Assembly: GCA_032622095.1 (NCBI GenBank)
Contig: CP136066.1
Coordinates: forward strand, 107,967,319 to 108,031,318
Direction of reading: 5' to 3'
Origin: Siphonodentalium dalli
Taxonomy: Eukaryota; Mollusca; Scaphopoda; Gadilida; Siphonodentaliidae
Length of the DNA: 64,000 nucleotides
Below the pieces are notes generated by a model, which did no database searches, was not told the DNA's origin, and worked only from the letters and a program-made list of their open reading frames with translations. Below, one piece after another: positions 11,691 through 22,548 of this stretch. Every line of letters begins with the position of its first letter. The first letter of the stretch is position 1. The position numbers and the translations under genes were made by a program.

Positions 11691-11797
11691 TTAAACCCTG
11701 GAAATGTTTCAAGGGTTTTGTAATTGAGATGTCTCTTCCTCTTGTAAAATAAATAAAATTTGGAGGGTGGGGGAAGATCGTGATTTAATGGAAGAAC

Positions 11798-11876
11798 TTA
11801 ACCCTTTGTATACTAAATACTCATTGATGAGTTGTTAACCCTTAGGAAATGTTCAGATAATAAGTTCCACAAACAA
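11798..11876 (+). mobile_element. piggyBac-like MITE PB2, copy e (left fragment)
   Basis: Starts TTAACCCTTTGTATACTAAA and follows the family to AATAAGTTC, then diverges. Confidence 0.65.
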
Positions 11877-11950
11877 ATCTATTGTAACAAATGAAATGAG
11901 TTCAAAACAGTCATGGGACACATCTTCAATAGCATGTTTTAATCAACAAA

Positions 11951-12928
11951 ATGCTGAGTGTCATCTCGTGGAACTGTATAGGCAACCTATGAAATAGTCT
12001 GACCAGACGTGGTAATATGGCTATGGCCATCCACGTCTGACCCGCGGCGGCGCATCAGCTTAGACGGCTATCTAAATTTTTTAAATACACTTAATTTTAC
12101 GAATCAACTAACATAGTCATTAATGTTAACAATATTGCAATATATATTAGCTCTGACACCTACCAGAACGTGTGTATAATTCCGTAATAATAATAATTTA
12201 ATAAAAAAATCCAGTCGGAAAACATGTTGACAAAACGTGGTTAAATGGCCGAAGCAGGAGGAGCTAGCATATCACATGACTACGTGCGTCTCGTGCATGG
12301 CAAACATGATTCTGCAACTCGCATTACTGTACCAGGATGTTAACAGTACGCATGTGTAACAAATTGGAGTTGGTAATTTGTAAAAACTACACGCATGCGC
12401 AGATTGTAGTTCCCCTCAACTTGAATTGTATCAGGGCAACCTGAATTGTACACTCAATGTGAACGCATGTGATTACCTTGCCGTGCGCATGGGGGAACTC
12501 ACAGGGGGATTCATGAAATTACGGGTCACATGCAATGGTCGACGAACACACGACATGTCAGTGTTTACGTTCTGTTATCTGTCGGATTTTAAGGATAAAT
12601 GACACGTAGGTGAGTGGATGGTTTCACACTTGTATTTGTATTTAGTTGATAAATACATATGCGTTGGTCCTAATTGTTACTTTTATAGGAATTATAGCCG
12701 ACTATGTTGTTTGAAGCACGCCATGGATCTTTGATGGCGTAAGCCATGACACAAAGATCAAATGGATCTACCTATGAAATAGTCTCTACCTTAATAATCT
12801 TATGTGTAACCAGGCTATTGATATCATTGGCCTATCTGAGCACTGGCTAAATGAGCATAACGTTGATTTTTTGGACACTATGGACCACAGTTATAAATAC
12901 CATGGTGTCTGTGACTCATCTAAACACT
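11951..12928 (+). pseudogene. LINE ORF2 N-terminus (AP endonuclease domain) fragment, interrupted
   Basis: The start reads MLSVISWNCIGNL, the usual opening of a LINE apurinic-endonuclease domain (SWNC/N-G-L). After the insertion at 12001-12769, the frame continues with NQAIDIIGLSEHWL, a typical conserved endonuclease block in CR1/jockey-type non-LTR elements, and ends near 12925 at a poly-C tract. With the insert and one target-duplication copy set aside, both parts lie in one frame, with one stop left (11988). In an intact element this domain nicks target DNA to prime reverse transcription; here it is dead. No RT follows directly. A likely downstream continuation is the fragment at 25585-26545. 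Confidence 0.8.
12001..12769. mobile_element. 769-bp insertion with 16-bp target-site duplication
   Basis: Flanked by ACCTATGAAATAGTCT at 11985-12000 and 12770-12785. The left end folds (CAGACGTGG..CCACGTCTG) and the right end has a second small hairpin (GATCTTTG..CAAAGATC). Its 12390-12700 part recurs at 48610-48890, so it is a dispersed family. No coding frame. The long duplication argues for a retrotransposed (SINE-like or LINE-mobilised) sequence, but no A-tail or tRNA-like head was found. Confidence 0.75.
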
Positions 12929-12929
12929 T

Positions 12930-12937
12930 CCCCCCCC

Positions 12938-12971
<34 letters not shown>
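12930..12971. repeat. Poly-C tract (one T interruption)
   Basis: About 41 of 42 bases are C, at the junction of the LINE fragment and the MITE-alpha half. Confidence 0.95.
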
Positions 12972-12974
<3 letters not shown>

Positions 12975-13205
12975 CAGACCTGAGTTTAGTGTGCCTGTTA
13001 TTTGAGAATGAGGTCCCCAGACGGTGAATTTAGTGATGCTATCCCACATAGCGGGCTAGCATCACTAAATTCACCCTGTGGGGACCTTATTCTGCTTAGG
13101 CCTCAATGGCTATGGGAGATCTAGGATCAGATTGAAGTTCCCAAACTGGTGAATATTGTGATGTACACCCATTGGGAACTCGATTATGCAATCTGCCAAT
13201 TTGGG
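12972..13205 (+). mobile_element. MITE-alpha, left half
   Basis: Begins with GAGTTTAGTGTGCCTG and the first family hairpin (GGTGAATTTAGTGATGCTA with its inverted partner), then GCTTAGGCCTCAATGG to TTGGGGAAATTATATAGAG. The element stops in its middle. The right half of the same family lies at 24465-25570, beyond a large block of other repeats. Confidence 0.8.
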
Positions 13206-13380
13206 GAAATTATATAGAGAAACTAAACTAAACAAGACAGTCAAAGACTGTGGGGTCGCTCACCAGACTGCAAAGACTGATAAGACTGGGACTCTGGAGA
13301 CCACAACAGTCAGAACTTTTCATAATCATTTTAAAAGAAGTAGATCTAAACAGGATATGTGGCTAGATAGGCTTCATGTA
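13206..13380 (+). other. Unassigned 175-bp stretch
   Basis: Open in one frame (within 13186-13386), but the product matches nothing I know. Repeated GACT/AGACTG words give it a low-complexity look. Confidence 0.3.
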
Positions 13381-13508
13381 CAGTAATGCTCTAAGTACCC
13401 CCCGAGAGCTTTCCGATGAATGGCAACAAGCCATATTTCCGACTAAATCCTGAAAAGTTACCCATAATTCTGCTGTGGTTAAGAAGTCGCTTACTTAGAG
13501 CATTACTG
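13381..13508. mobile_element. TA-flanked MITE M1, copy 2
   Basis: TA-flanked 128-bp element with ends CAGTAATGCTCTAAGTA and TACTTAGAGCATTACTG. The right half matches copy 1 (TTACCCATAATTCTGCT); the left interior is replaced by unrelated sequence, so it folds only at its ends. Confidence 0.8.
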
Positions 13509-13735
13509 TATCTAGATCGGTGAATATCTACCTTGAAATTACCAACTGTACACTACTGATCACCCCACCGCCCCCCCTTAGTCTTAGGTTGGAATTTCAC
13601 AACCGACATCTCAATTATCCATGGACCCAAAACACCATACATGTATGTCAGATTAATCAGTCAGGTAGTTCCAAGGTAGATGTTTTAATGAATTTTGTAT
13701 TTTAATGATTTTATTGGACGCAAAAGTGTTAAGTC

Positions 13736-14100
13736 CCCATAGCCCCGTCATTTCTTAACAGGTTGACCTCATGTTAACAAATCTGAATCTCAGACACTAA
13801 AGGATCCTCCATGCTATATGTAAGCTAAATAGTCCAACCTCTCTTGAGAAGACATTTTAAGTATTACTATAGAGACATACAGTTATGTCCCTGGTCCCAC
13901 CCAATTTAACCTGGTGACCCCATCTGAATAAATTTGAATCCCATACACCAAAGAACCCTTCATACTAAATATCAGTAAAATAGACCTGATGGTCCTTGTG
14001 AAGGAAGCATATTGAGAGGAAAACTGTCCTTCGCTTGGCCCCTATTTGACCAGGTGACCCCATTTGAAAATTACCAACCTGACACCCCCATAAAGTTAAA
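13736..14100 (+). repeat. Tandem core repeats of family F3, ~3 degenerate units
   Basis: Units start with TGACC(C/T)C near 13764, 13915 and 14055 (spacing 151 and 140). Each has an AACAAATCTGAAT-like run, TATTACTATAGAG and a CCTATTTGACC end. Same family as 19248-19570 and 24050-24456. Confidence 0.7.
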
Positions 14101-14150
14101 ATTTGTGGCCAATTCTGTCCAACAGTTTAACCTGAAGTAGGAACATATAT

Positions 14151-17100
14151 AGTGTGGTCGTGGTACGCAAAAAAAGGGGTCAACCCAGAAGGAATTGGTA
14201 TACAAGCGATCTCGGTGTCATTCAACGCGGGAGAATCTCTGCTACAACATATCCAAAATCCGCTAAAATCCGCTTTGGGCAAAATACAGGATCCAAGATG
14301 GCGTCCAACATGGCCGCCTTTAGTCAAAAGAGATTCTGACTGAGATTAATTCGACATAATGAGAACAAATGTTGCCATATTAATACAAATGTATACATTT
14401 TTGGGAAGGTAAAGTATTATGCCACATATCTATAGAAAAAATGGAACCCCTCGCCCCAGATGGCTGCCAAAATGGTGGCCTAAACTCGAAAATTTGAAAT
14501 TTTTGCCTAATATCTTAAAGATCAATTCCTGTTGTTTGATAATGGTTCAGACTGGCGACATTGATTAGTCATATTCATGTTAATTCATCATCGGAGCAAT
14601 GAAAGATACCATAAATGGGGTCCCAGTCTCATATACACCCTCAAAAATTTGATTTTACAGAACGCGGTATAAAATTCCACAAAAATCGCCATTGGGATTC
14701 CAGTCGTATATCAACAAGAAATGGACAGAACTGTACAATGTAAGTTGGGCATACGATTATCTATAATTACTCCAATTCAATGAAACCCAAATTGGCGCTT
14801 TGTCTTAAAATGGCTGCCAAAATGGCGGTCAAAATATGGAAAATGGCAGATATTTAGAATGGTCGTCAGAGGATTAGACCCAGAAGAAATTGGTAAAGAA
14901 ACGGTTTTGTTGTCATTCGACGCGGGAGAATCTCGTGTATAACATATCCAAAATCCGCTAAAATCCGCTTTGGGGAAAATACAGAATTCAAGATGGCGTC
15001 CAACATGGTCGCCAATAATAATGAAAATGGCAAATATGTAGTTATTCACGAAAACCCATTCGACAAAACGCCAATTCGGTACCAATACACATCATTGATT
15101 GAAATCAATGTTTTTTGTGGGTATGAGTAGCCAATCACGATTCAAAATGCTAAGATGGCTACCAAAATGGCCACCGAAAATTGTCGAAATTTAAGTTCTG
15201 CTCAGAGGAAAGCCGAAACAACACTTCGGTTGTGAGCTAACGATGACAGACCTATTAAACATGTTGCCAATAATCTACTACCACAATCAGTTCAGCCCGA
15301 AATGTTCCAACTAAGCAGTATCTACTGCAGGATCCAACACGATGTCCACTTATTACGAGGAACTATCTGGAAATTAATTAAAAAGAAATTAAATTGCTAC
15401 GAATCTGGATTATTTGAAAACACAGTGTCAACATTTCTACTTATAACGACTATTCGGAACATCAAATATATGGGCATCGGTGGTAGTCCGGAAGCATCAG
15501 GCTATAATAGGTTTTCCAGTGCTGGCGAAAGTGAAAAGGACAGGAGGGAAAAGCGAATAATCTGGGGTTTATTTAATTGGTGGGCAAGTTGGTTATCGGA
15601 GCTGGGGAGTTTCAAAGTAAAATTATTTTCTTCAATATCAAGAGGAAAAATGAAAATTCGCACGTACATTGTATACCCTTCACACTTGATGTGACAATTC
15701 CGTGTCATGCGATTGTGGGTATATACATGTGGATAGAAACATTCTAGTACATATATAGACGCACCTATATCTTCTACACATTTAGTGAATTTCATCAATG
15801 ATATGTAGACACAATGTGCGTCACGGCTGGATCTGACCCGTAGGCGTAAAGGTATCAACCATTTAGCTTGATTAACTGGCATTTCAAGGTTGTCATTGGA
15901 TAGAAATGCCACATGAACATGGTGATTAACAACATGTTTGTCTAAGAAATGTGAACAATGAACATGTTATTTTCCGGATGTTAGACAATCAAACTGCCAC
16001 ATAAGGCGTTCATCCATGCTCATCAGAGCACGAAATATGTGCAAATTAATGACACGAAAACTATTTCATGCGGACGACGTACTCTAGACCTACATCCAAC
16101 GTCATTTCCTATTAACTTTTATTGTTTGTACGGACGGTTTCGAGGTTTGAAAATCCCGCTTGTCCAAGAAAACCTCCACATACTTACGGAGTCGATGTGT
16201 AAACAATGTATGGGGATAGTTTCTTCATACATATATGTGTTTGGCACACGTATTTTCTAGAACATAAGAGATCACCATTTACCGGAGAGTTGATATCTGG
16301 GAAGAGATCAGAGTAAAACTACTTTTCTTACATGTCGAATGGGGAATCCATGGGCTACATTTAGTTCCAGCTTGAAACTTGAAAATGATGGCCGAGCCCG
16401 AATAGTTAATATTTCGTCGCATCAGTGCTATAATGTAACCCACATTTTCAACTTTCCGAGAAAATGAAGGTTGAAGTTTTTAGACAACATTTCTCCTAAT
16501 GTTGACAAAGCATGACGTATTGTTGTATTTATCCCAATGAAAACTGACATTAGCTGTTCATTGAACCACATATTGTTTTCTGTTTATTCCCTCGTTTTCT
16601 TTTAAAAAGCAATAGCTTGTTTGGAGATATGACATGCCAGCGACGATTCGTTTCCGTGCTATAATGAAGTTGTGCTAATAAATGCAGATTAAGCTAAATA
16701 TGGTGGCAATCGCATGTGTCTATGAACTAAAAGGTGCCTATTCTACACTATGAAAATTCACCCATGTGCATCATCATACAGAAATGTGTGGAACAATCAC
16801 AAAATTTAAATCACCAAATGATCACGTGACTAACATGGAGATACTGCCATATAGCACACATTTTAGAATTCACAATCACAAAACAGAAGTCACGTGGACA
16901 ACCTGAAGCGTCCGATTGGCTGCTGTTGGACATACGACCTCATAGCACGAATAATTGTAAAGATCGCTGGAGATACGACATTTGCTTCACTGGTTTGTGC
17001 GAATATTTGTCATCCAATGCAAGGACAGTTTGGCCCATCGGATTGGATTTTTTCTCACGATTCGAATGGTATCAAATACTCATTTCCCGCCAAAATGGAT

Positions 17101-18450
17101 ATACGACATTATAGCACTGATGAGTCGAGATTTTGTCAACCCGCGGGAAGCCACCAAAAGATTGAAAATAAATAGTTTTGATGTATATGAGCCACATACA
17201 TGTATATGAGCCAACTATCAACTGCATCCACCACTCACAACTTCCATTATGTGATAAGCTGGGCAGAGTCTACCATTTTCGTTTTGGAACCATATTAGAT
17301 AAAATTTATTGTTTCTTTTTGTCTATTTGGTCTATTTGATCAATTATTTTGTAGACAAGATCTGTTCATCCCTAAATATCAAATGTGACCAGAACCCCAA
17401 AGTCGATTTTGGTTAAATTTCATACCACATTCGTTATAACTTATTAGTGAAGGACCAGAGTAAACTATGATCTAATCTATTAGAAATGTCATTGCTGTAA
17501 TGATCAGTTGACACGATCATTGAAAGAATATACCCATTGTTTCCCAGTTCAGAGAGCAACAAGTGATAAACAGAAGTGATAGAAAATAGTATTTTTCACA
17601 TCGGGTGGCCATTTTGGCAGCCATTTTTGGTACTGATTTTTAAGTTTTTACATAGAGCTAGCATAATGGCATCATAAAGAGGTATACATTCGTATTTATT
17701 TAGTCAATTTTATTCATCAACCACTACTTATAATGGATTGAATGACACTGTGATCAATATCCGCCATTTTCCATATTTTGGCAGCCATTTTGGCAGCCAT
17801 TTTGAGACAAAGCGCCAATTTGGGTTTCATTGAATTGGAGTAATTATAGATAATGGTATGCCCAACTTACATTGTACAGTTCTGTCCATTTCTTGTTGAT
17901 ATACGACTGGAATCCCAATGGCGATTTTTGTGGAATTTTATACCGCGTTCTGTAAAATCAAATTTTTGAGGGTGTAGATGAGTCTGGGACCCCATTTATG
18001 GTATCTTTCATTGCTCCAATGATGAATTAACATGAATATGATTAATCAATGTCGCCAGTCTGAACCATTATCAAACAACAGGAATTGATCTTTAAGATAT
18101 TAGGCAAAAACTTCAAATGTTCTAGTTTAGGCCGCCATTTTGGCGGCCATCTGGGACGATGGGTTCCATTTTTGCCATAAACAGGTGGCACAACATTTTA
18201 CCTTTGCAAAAATGTATACATTTGTATACATATGACAACATTTGTTCTCACTGTTATCGAATTAATCTCAGTCAGAGTATCTTTTGACTAACGGCAGCCA
18301 TGTTGGACGCCATGTTGGATCCTGAATTTTGCCCAAAGCGGATTTTAGCGGATTTTGGATATGTTATACACGAGATTCTCCCGCGTCGAATGACGCCAAA
18401 ACCGCTTCTATACCAATTTCTTCCGGGTCGAACCCTCTGACGACCACACT
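14151..18450. mobile_element. 4.3-kb element with ~700-bp inverted arms (FB1)
   Basis: The left arm ~14151-14852 pairs with the right arm ~17760-18450 over nearly its whole length, including AAAATCCGCTAAAATCCGCT, the ATGGCTGCCAAAATGG runs and AGAACGCGGTATAAAATTCC. The outermost ~180 bases of the left arm are repeated in direct orientation at ~14865-15040. The interior (15.05-17.6 kb) has overlapping frames of up to 136 codons on opposite strands with no recognised domain. It could be a foldback element or a long-TIR transposon that lost its transposase. No target duplication was identified at AGTGTGGTCG / CGACCACACT. Confidence 0.85.
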
Positions 18451-18539
18451 AATATGGTGATTTAAAAACATACATGTTGGAAAATTAAACCAAACTATGA
18501 AACAGTTCCAACCGATTTTGGGTGTGAACATCTAATCTA

Positions 18540-19130
18540 CAACTAATGTTGTATCAGGCATGAAATTTTCAACTGTTTTTATTTTGATCAAGGTAGGGGG
18601 TCAAAACTCCACCCCTCTACACTCCCTCCCCATTGCCAAATGTGAATCCCCAACTATGAGATCCATTCATCTAGTAATATCAATATACCTCCCAATATCC
18701 AATATACCCCCCCCCCCCAATTTTCTTTGAAAAATAAGGGCATGATTTCATCTGGTAAGTGGTGGTTAAGAAAATAATATTGTATCAGGCATGAAATTTT
18801 CAACTGTTTAAATTTTTTATTAAAGTAGGGGGTCAATACTCCACCCCCTCTACACTCACTACCCATTGCCTCAAACATTGCCCTCACCCAGGCTGCCTTA
18901 CTAAGAAATCAATATTATTATACCAGTACCAAACAGTGTAGAGAGTTAAATCTCTTATCTCTGCCCCTATTAGAACAAATGTGAATCTCCATCTATGTGA
19001 TCCATTTATCTAGTAATATCAATATCAATATACCCCCCCCCCCATTTTTCTTTGAAAAATCAGGGTATGATTTCACCTGGATAAGTGGTGGTTAAGAAAA
19101 TAATTTGGAACAGCCAAGCCTGTATTTAGT
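18540..19130 (+). repeat. Local direct duplications (~230-340 bp spacing)
   Basis: TTGTATCAGGCATGAAATTT occurs at ~18549 and ~18779. The segment from the CCCCCC run through GTGGTTAAGAAAATAAT recurs at ~18685-18778, 19027-19104 and 19580-19634. C-rich runs mark each copy. Confidence 0.75.
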
Positions 19131-19132
19131 GT

Positions 19133-19240
19133 GTCTGACCTTTGCAGAATGAGGTCCCCAAACGGCGGATTTAATGACACTATTCCGCAAGGTGGGCTAG
19201 CATCACTAAATTCACCTCACCCTCTGGGGGCCTCTTTTTC
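19133..19240 (+). mobile_element. MITE-alpha, left hairpin only
   Basis: CCAAGCCTGTATTTAGTGTG, the GAATGAGGTCCCC block and the first hairpin are present. The rest is replaced by an F3 repeat. Confidence 0.75.
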
Positions 19241-19247
19241 TAAAAAT

Positions 19248-19570
19248 GACCCCATTTGAACAAATCTGAACCCCGGTCACCCAAGGCCCCTCCATACCAA
19301 ATATAAGCTATATAGGCCCAATGGTTCTTGAGAAGAAATTGTTTTAAGAATTACTATGGAGGGAAACAGTTATGGTCCTGGCTTTGCACCTATTTGATCT
19401 GATGAACTTATTTTAACAAATCTGATTGTGAGTCACCTAGGGAACATGCACACCAAAATATATAAACACAATCGGTCTTTAATATGGAGAAGAAAACAAT
19501 TGTTGAAAGACAGATGGATAGACATCCCAACAGATAGATGGATAGAAGGACTGCCTGACAGACAGAAGAC
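19248..19570 (+). repeat. Family F3, two core units plus decayed GACA/GATA microsatellite
   Basis: Two ~155-bp units (TGACCCCATTTGAACAAATC at 19248, degenerate at 19403), followed by AGACAGATGGATAGA-type simple sequence at the place where the 24-kb copy has (GACG)n. Confidence 0.7.
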
Positions 19571-19643
19571 AAATTCAATCAATATACCCCCCAATTTGTC
19601 TTCACCTGGATAAGTGGTGGTTAAGAAAATAATATGAAACAGC

Positions 19644-20086
19644 CAAGCCTGAATTTAGTGTCTGACATTTGCAGAATGAGGTCCCCAAAAGGTGAATTTA
19701 ATGACACTATTCCGCAAGGCAGGCTAGCATCACCGAATTCACACTCAGTCTGATTAGGCCTCAACTGCCATGGGAAACCTAGAAATAGATTGAAGTTCTA
19801 CTGTTGAAGTTGGTGATGCACACCCATTGAGCACCTCAATTATGCATTTTATCTTTTGCAAATTAGGGGACATAGAAACTGAACAGAATGGAAAAAGTCA
19901 AAAAGTAACTAAAACAAAATTTCTAATTTTACACTCAAGATACTTCCCAGAAGATGAGGCCTAAGCAGAATGAGGTCCCTGGAGGGTGTATTTGGTTATT
20001 ATTGCCTGCTTTACAGGGTAGCAACACTAAATTGACCCTCTGGGGACCTCATTCTGCAAATGTCAGACACACTAAATTCAGGCTTG
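19644..20086 (+). mobile_element. MITE-alpha, complete copy (~443 bp)
   Basis: Terminal inverted repeat CAAGCCTGAATTTAGTGT against ACACTAAATTCAGGCTTG, extended inward through CATTTGCAGAATGAGGTCCC. Each end carries its own hairpin. Both sides have AGAAAATAA(T)TATG-like sequence, a possible target duplication, but that stretch also belongs to the local duplications. No coding capacity. Confidence 0.85.
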
Positions 20087-22015
20087 AGAAAATAATTATG
20101 TTTGAATTTGATAATAACAACAAGCACCATTGTTAGCACAGTGTTTACACAAACCTGTCCAATAACATTCTAATCTCTAATCTGTCATTCTGATCTCAAT
20201 TAATGACCTGGCTCTCTCTCTGAAGCCCAGTCCTCTGGCACAGGTCCCACCCCCAATAATACTTAATCCTATAGAAAGGTATCCAACTTGGCCCGGCCTA
20301 ATTTTTTTATTATTTTTACAATGTCCACAATCAGGTTAAAATACACCAAAATAATTTTTGTAACATAAATGCCTCATATATAGTTAGAAAGATATGTTAT
20401 TACTCTTCAATATGATGCATCCCCTGTAAAAATTGGTTAAGAAAAACTCTGGTTATGAGCACAGGTCTGACGCATACCGACTGTAAAATTTCACTCGTTC
20501 GACATGATGTCCGCTAAACTCGGTAAAAAAGTGTGATTTTTACACCGACTTGGGCTTCATAAACACAATCAACGGTTATTAGAATATATATATTATACAT
20601 CATTAGCAGTGGAATTGTTTACTGGCCCACCCAAACCAATCACGCTACATCACGGCATCGTATCTCTCGTATTTATTGAAAAATTCAGTTTCATAAACCC
20701 GGAAGGAAAGTGAATTGGTGTTCGGGTGCATATGTGTACTCTCTATAGTTCATAACCAACACAATATATAGTTAAATAAATACACAAAGACTGAATTAAC
20801 ATGAATGCCGATTTGAAAACATACATATGGACAGAAATATAACTCCATAAATATTTAGAGCGTATATACAGTAGTATACACTACTTCTTCATATATTGTG
20901 TTGGGTATGAACTATAGAGAGTACACATATGCACCCGAACACCAATGGCTGCCTTTGGAAAAATTCACTTTCCTTCCGGGTTTATGAAACTGAATTTTAC
21001 AGTCGGTTTGCGTCAGACCTGTGCTCATAACCAGAGTTTTTCTTAACCAATTTTTACAGGGGATGCATCATATTGAAGAGTAATAACATATATTTCTAAC
21101 TATATATGAGGCATTTATGTTACAAAAATTATTTTGGTGTATTTTAACGTGATTGTGGACATTGTAAAAATAATAAAAAATTAGGCCGGACCAAGTTGGA
21201 TATCTTTCTATAGACCATTTTACAGATAACCATTTTGACTGTTGCATTGTGGGCCAGAAACTATCCAAACAAAGCCACGTGCTTTACGGCCGCATGCATT
21301 TACTATGGGGGATTTAGGGTGGGTCTATAAAACTAATTATAACTTTGGTATCTGTCATAGTTTACGCGAGAAATTTTAAACACATATCAGGGACATGTAC
21401 CCCTTCTAGAATGTTCAAAAACATTTCCAGTTGCTTGTCGTAATTTAATTGATTTTATACGATGAAATAATGCGAAAATTCAGAAAATTGCACTAATTTC
21501 TCAATATTTTGCGGTTTTAGTAAACGCCTGATAAAAGTCGTTCTATTGGGAACTTTTACACCAATTTTTTTGAGGATATAGAGTAAACACAGTACTATCG
21601 GAATATCGTAAAGGAGTTCCGTGCATTTGGGATTAATTACCCCTCAGACTGCCGAAGCTGCCGTCAATAAATTCTCTCTTCGCATGCGTTTCACGAAAAT
21701 GAAACTGTTTTATGAAAAACTTCATGTTTTAACTGACAACTGAAGCATGTGAGAGGGCGAGGTGATACTCTTTCATGTCTATTGTGACATGTTGAACCTA
21801 ATCCATATGCTAGGGTTTCTTAAATAGTTGTCTGAAAATGCCGCCACTGCCTGCTATATATGCGACTTGGTTTGGAGAACAAAATCACCGGGATGAAGGA
21901 GAATATCTCTCGATCTTTTCGACCATCCCGGGCGCTTCGCACCCTTCTACTCTCATTCAACAAAATCACTTCGCTTCGTGCCCATCTACTACCCTTACAA
22001 AATCATAAATTGAAA

Positions 22016-22074
22016 ATGCCTTCAAATCGCTGTGCAGTTTTCGGTTGCAATAATGACCGATGTAACCTAGAAAC
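22016..22074 (+). pseudogene. Possible first exon of a THAP-type zinc-finger protein
   Basis: Reads MPSNRCAVFGCNNDRCN from an ATG at 22016. A methionine followed within a few residues by C-x4-C and N-N is how THAP (C2CH) DNA-binding domains begin. The frame stops at 22076, but a GTGAGA splice-donor-like site lies exactly at 22075, as expected if the exon ends there. The second half of the domain (C-x2-H and the AVPTIF box) was not found. THAP domains occur in P-element- and Kolobok-type transposon proteins, which would fit the position inside a long-TIR element. The motif is short, so chance is possible. Confidence 0.35.
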
Positions 22075-22431
22075 GTGAGAATTATTTAATTTGATATGTA
22101 CTATAAGTTTATTGATTTCCTACAAAAAACTTTCAAGTTTCGAGTAATTCGGAAGGTCATTTTATACCATATAAAACGGAACCAATAAAGAGCGTTTATG
22201 TTCTCATTACATGACCGCAAATATGTCGTTTTCAATCTACATCGATGTGTTAAGATGGAGATGCAAGAGATTTCAACAAAGTATTTCTTTGGATCTATCT
22301 GGCGAAAAATCTTGAATTTCACATCTTCGTTGTATGTAGAATCTGAGCATTTATTAAGAGACAACAAAAACTCCAGGCATAACAACTTCGCTTTTTTTGG
22401 TATTAACCGTTTTCTGTTGATCATCTGCCGA

Positions 22432-22548
22432 CTAAATAACTGGAAATTTCTGTTTGTGTGCCAACTCGGCTAGCTGCACTTTCTCATCATTTTTTCGTCT
22501 AGTTGATGGAACACCACGGTCGTTTAGGAAGGTTTTTAGTTCGCTGTC
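22432..22548 (-). pseudogene. SAP-like segment, possible transposon exon
   Basis: On the minus strand a GTACAG acceptor-like site precedes ~37 open codons containing SELKTFLNDRGVP and VQLAELAHKQKF. The spacing L-K-x-F-L-x-x-R-G followed by a helix with L-x-E-L resembles the SAP DNA-binding motif (two short helices around a glycine turn). A stop follows at 22432-22434. The neighbouring 107-codon minus frame (22101-22424) is in another frame and unrecognised. The segment converges on the THAP-like exon, so one protein cannot contain both. Confidence is limited by its length. Confidence 0.35.

Noticed and set aside
12930-12971. Proline-rich extension of the LINE fragment
   Set aside because: Pure poly-C at a junction; not part of the endonuclease.
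15302-15912. 130-codon plus and 136-codon minus frames
   Set aside because: Overlap in opposite directions inside FB1; neither shows transposase or other motifs.
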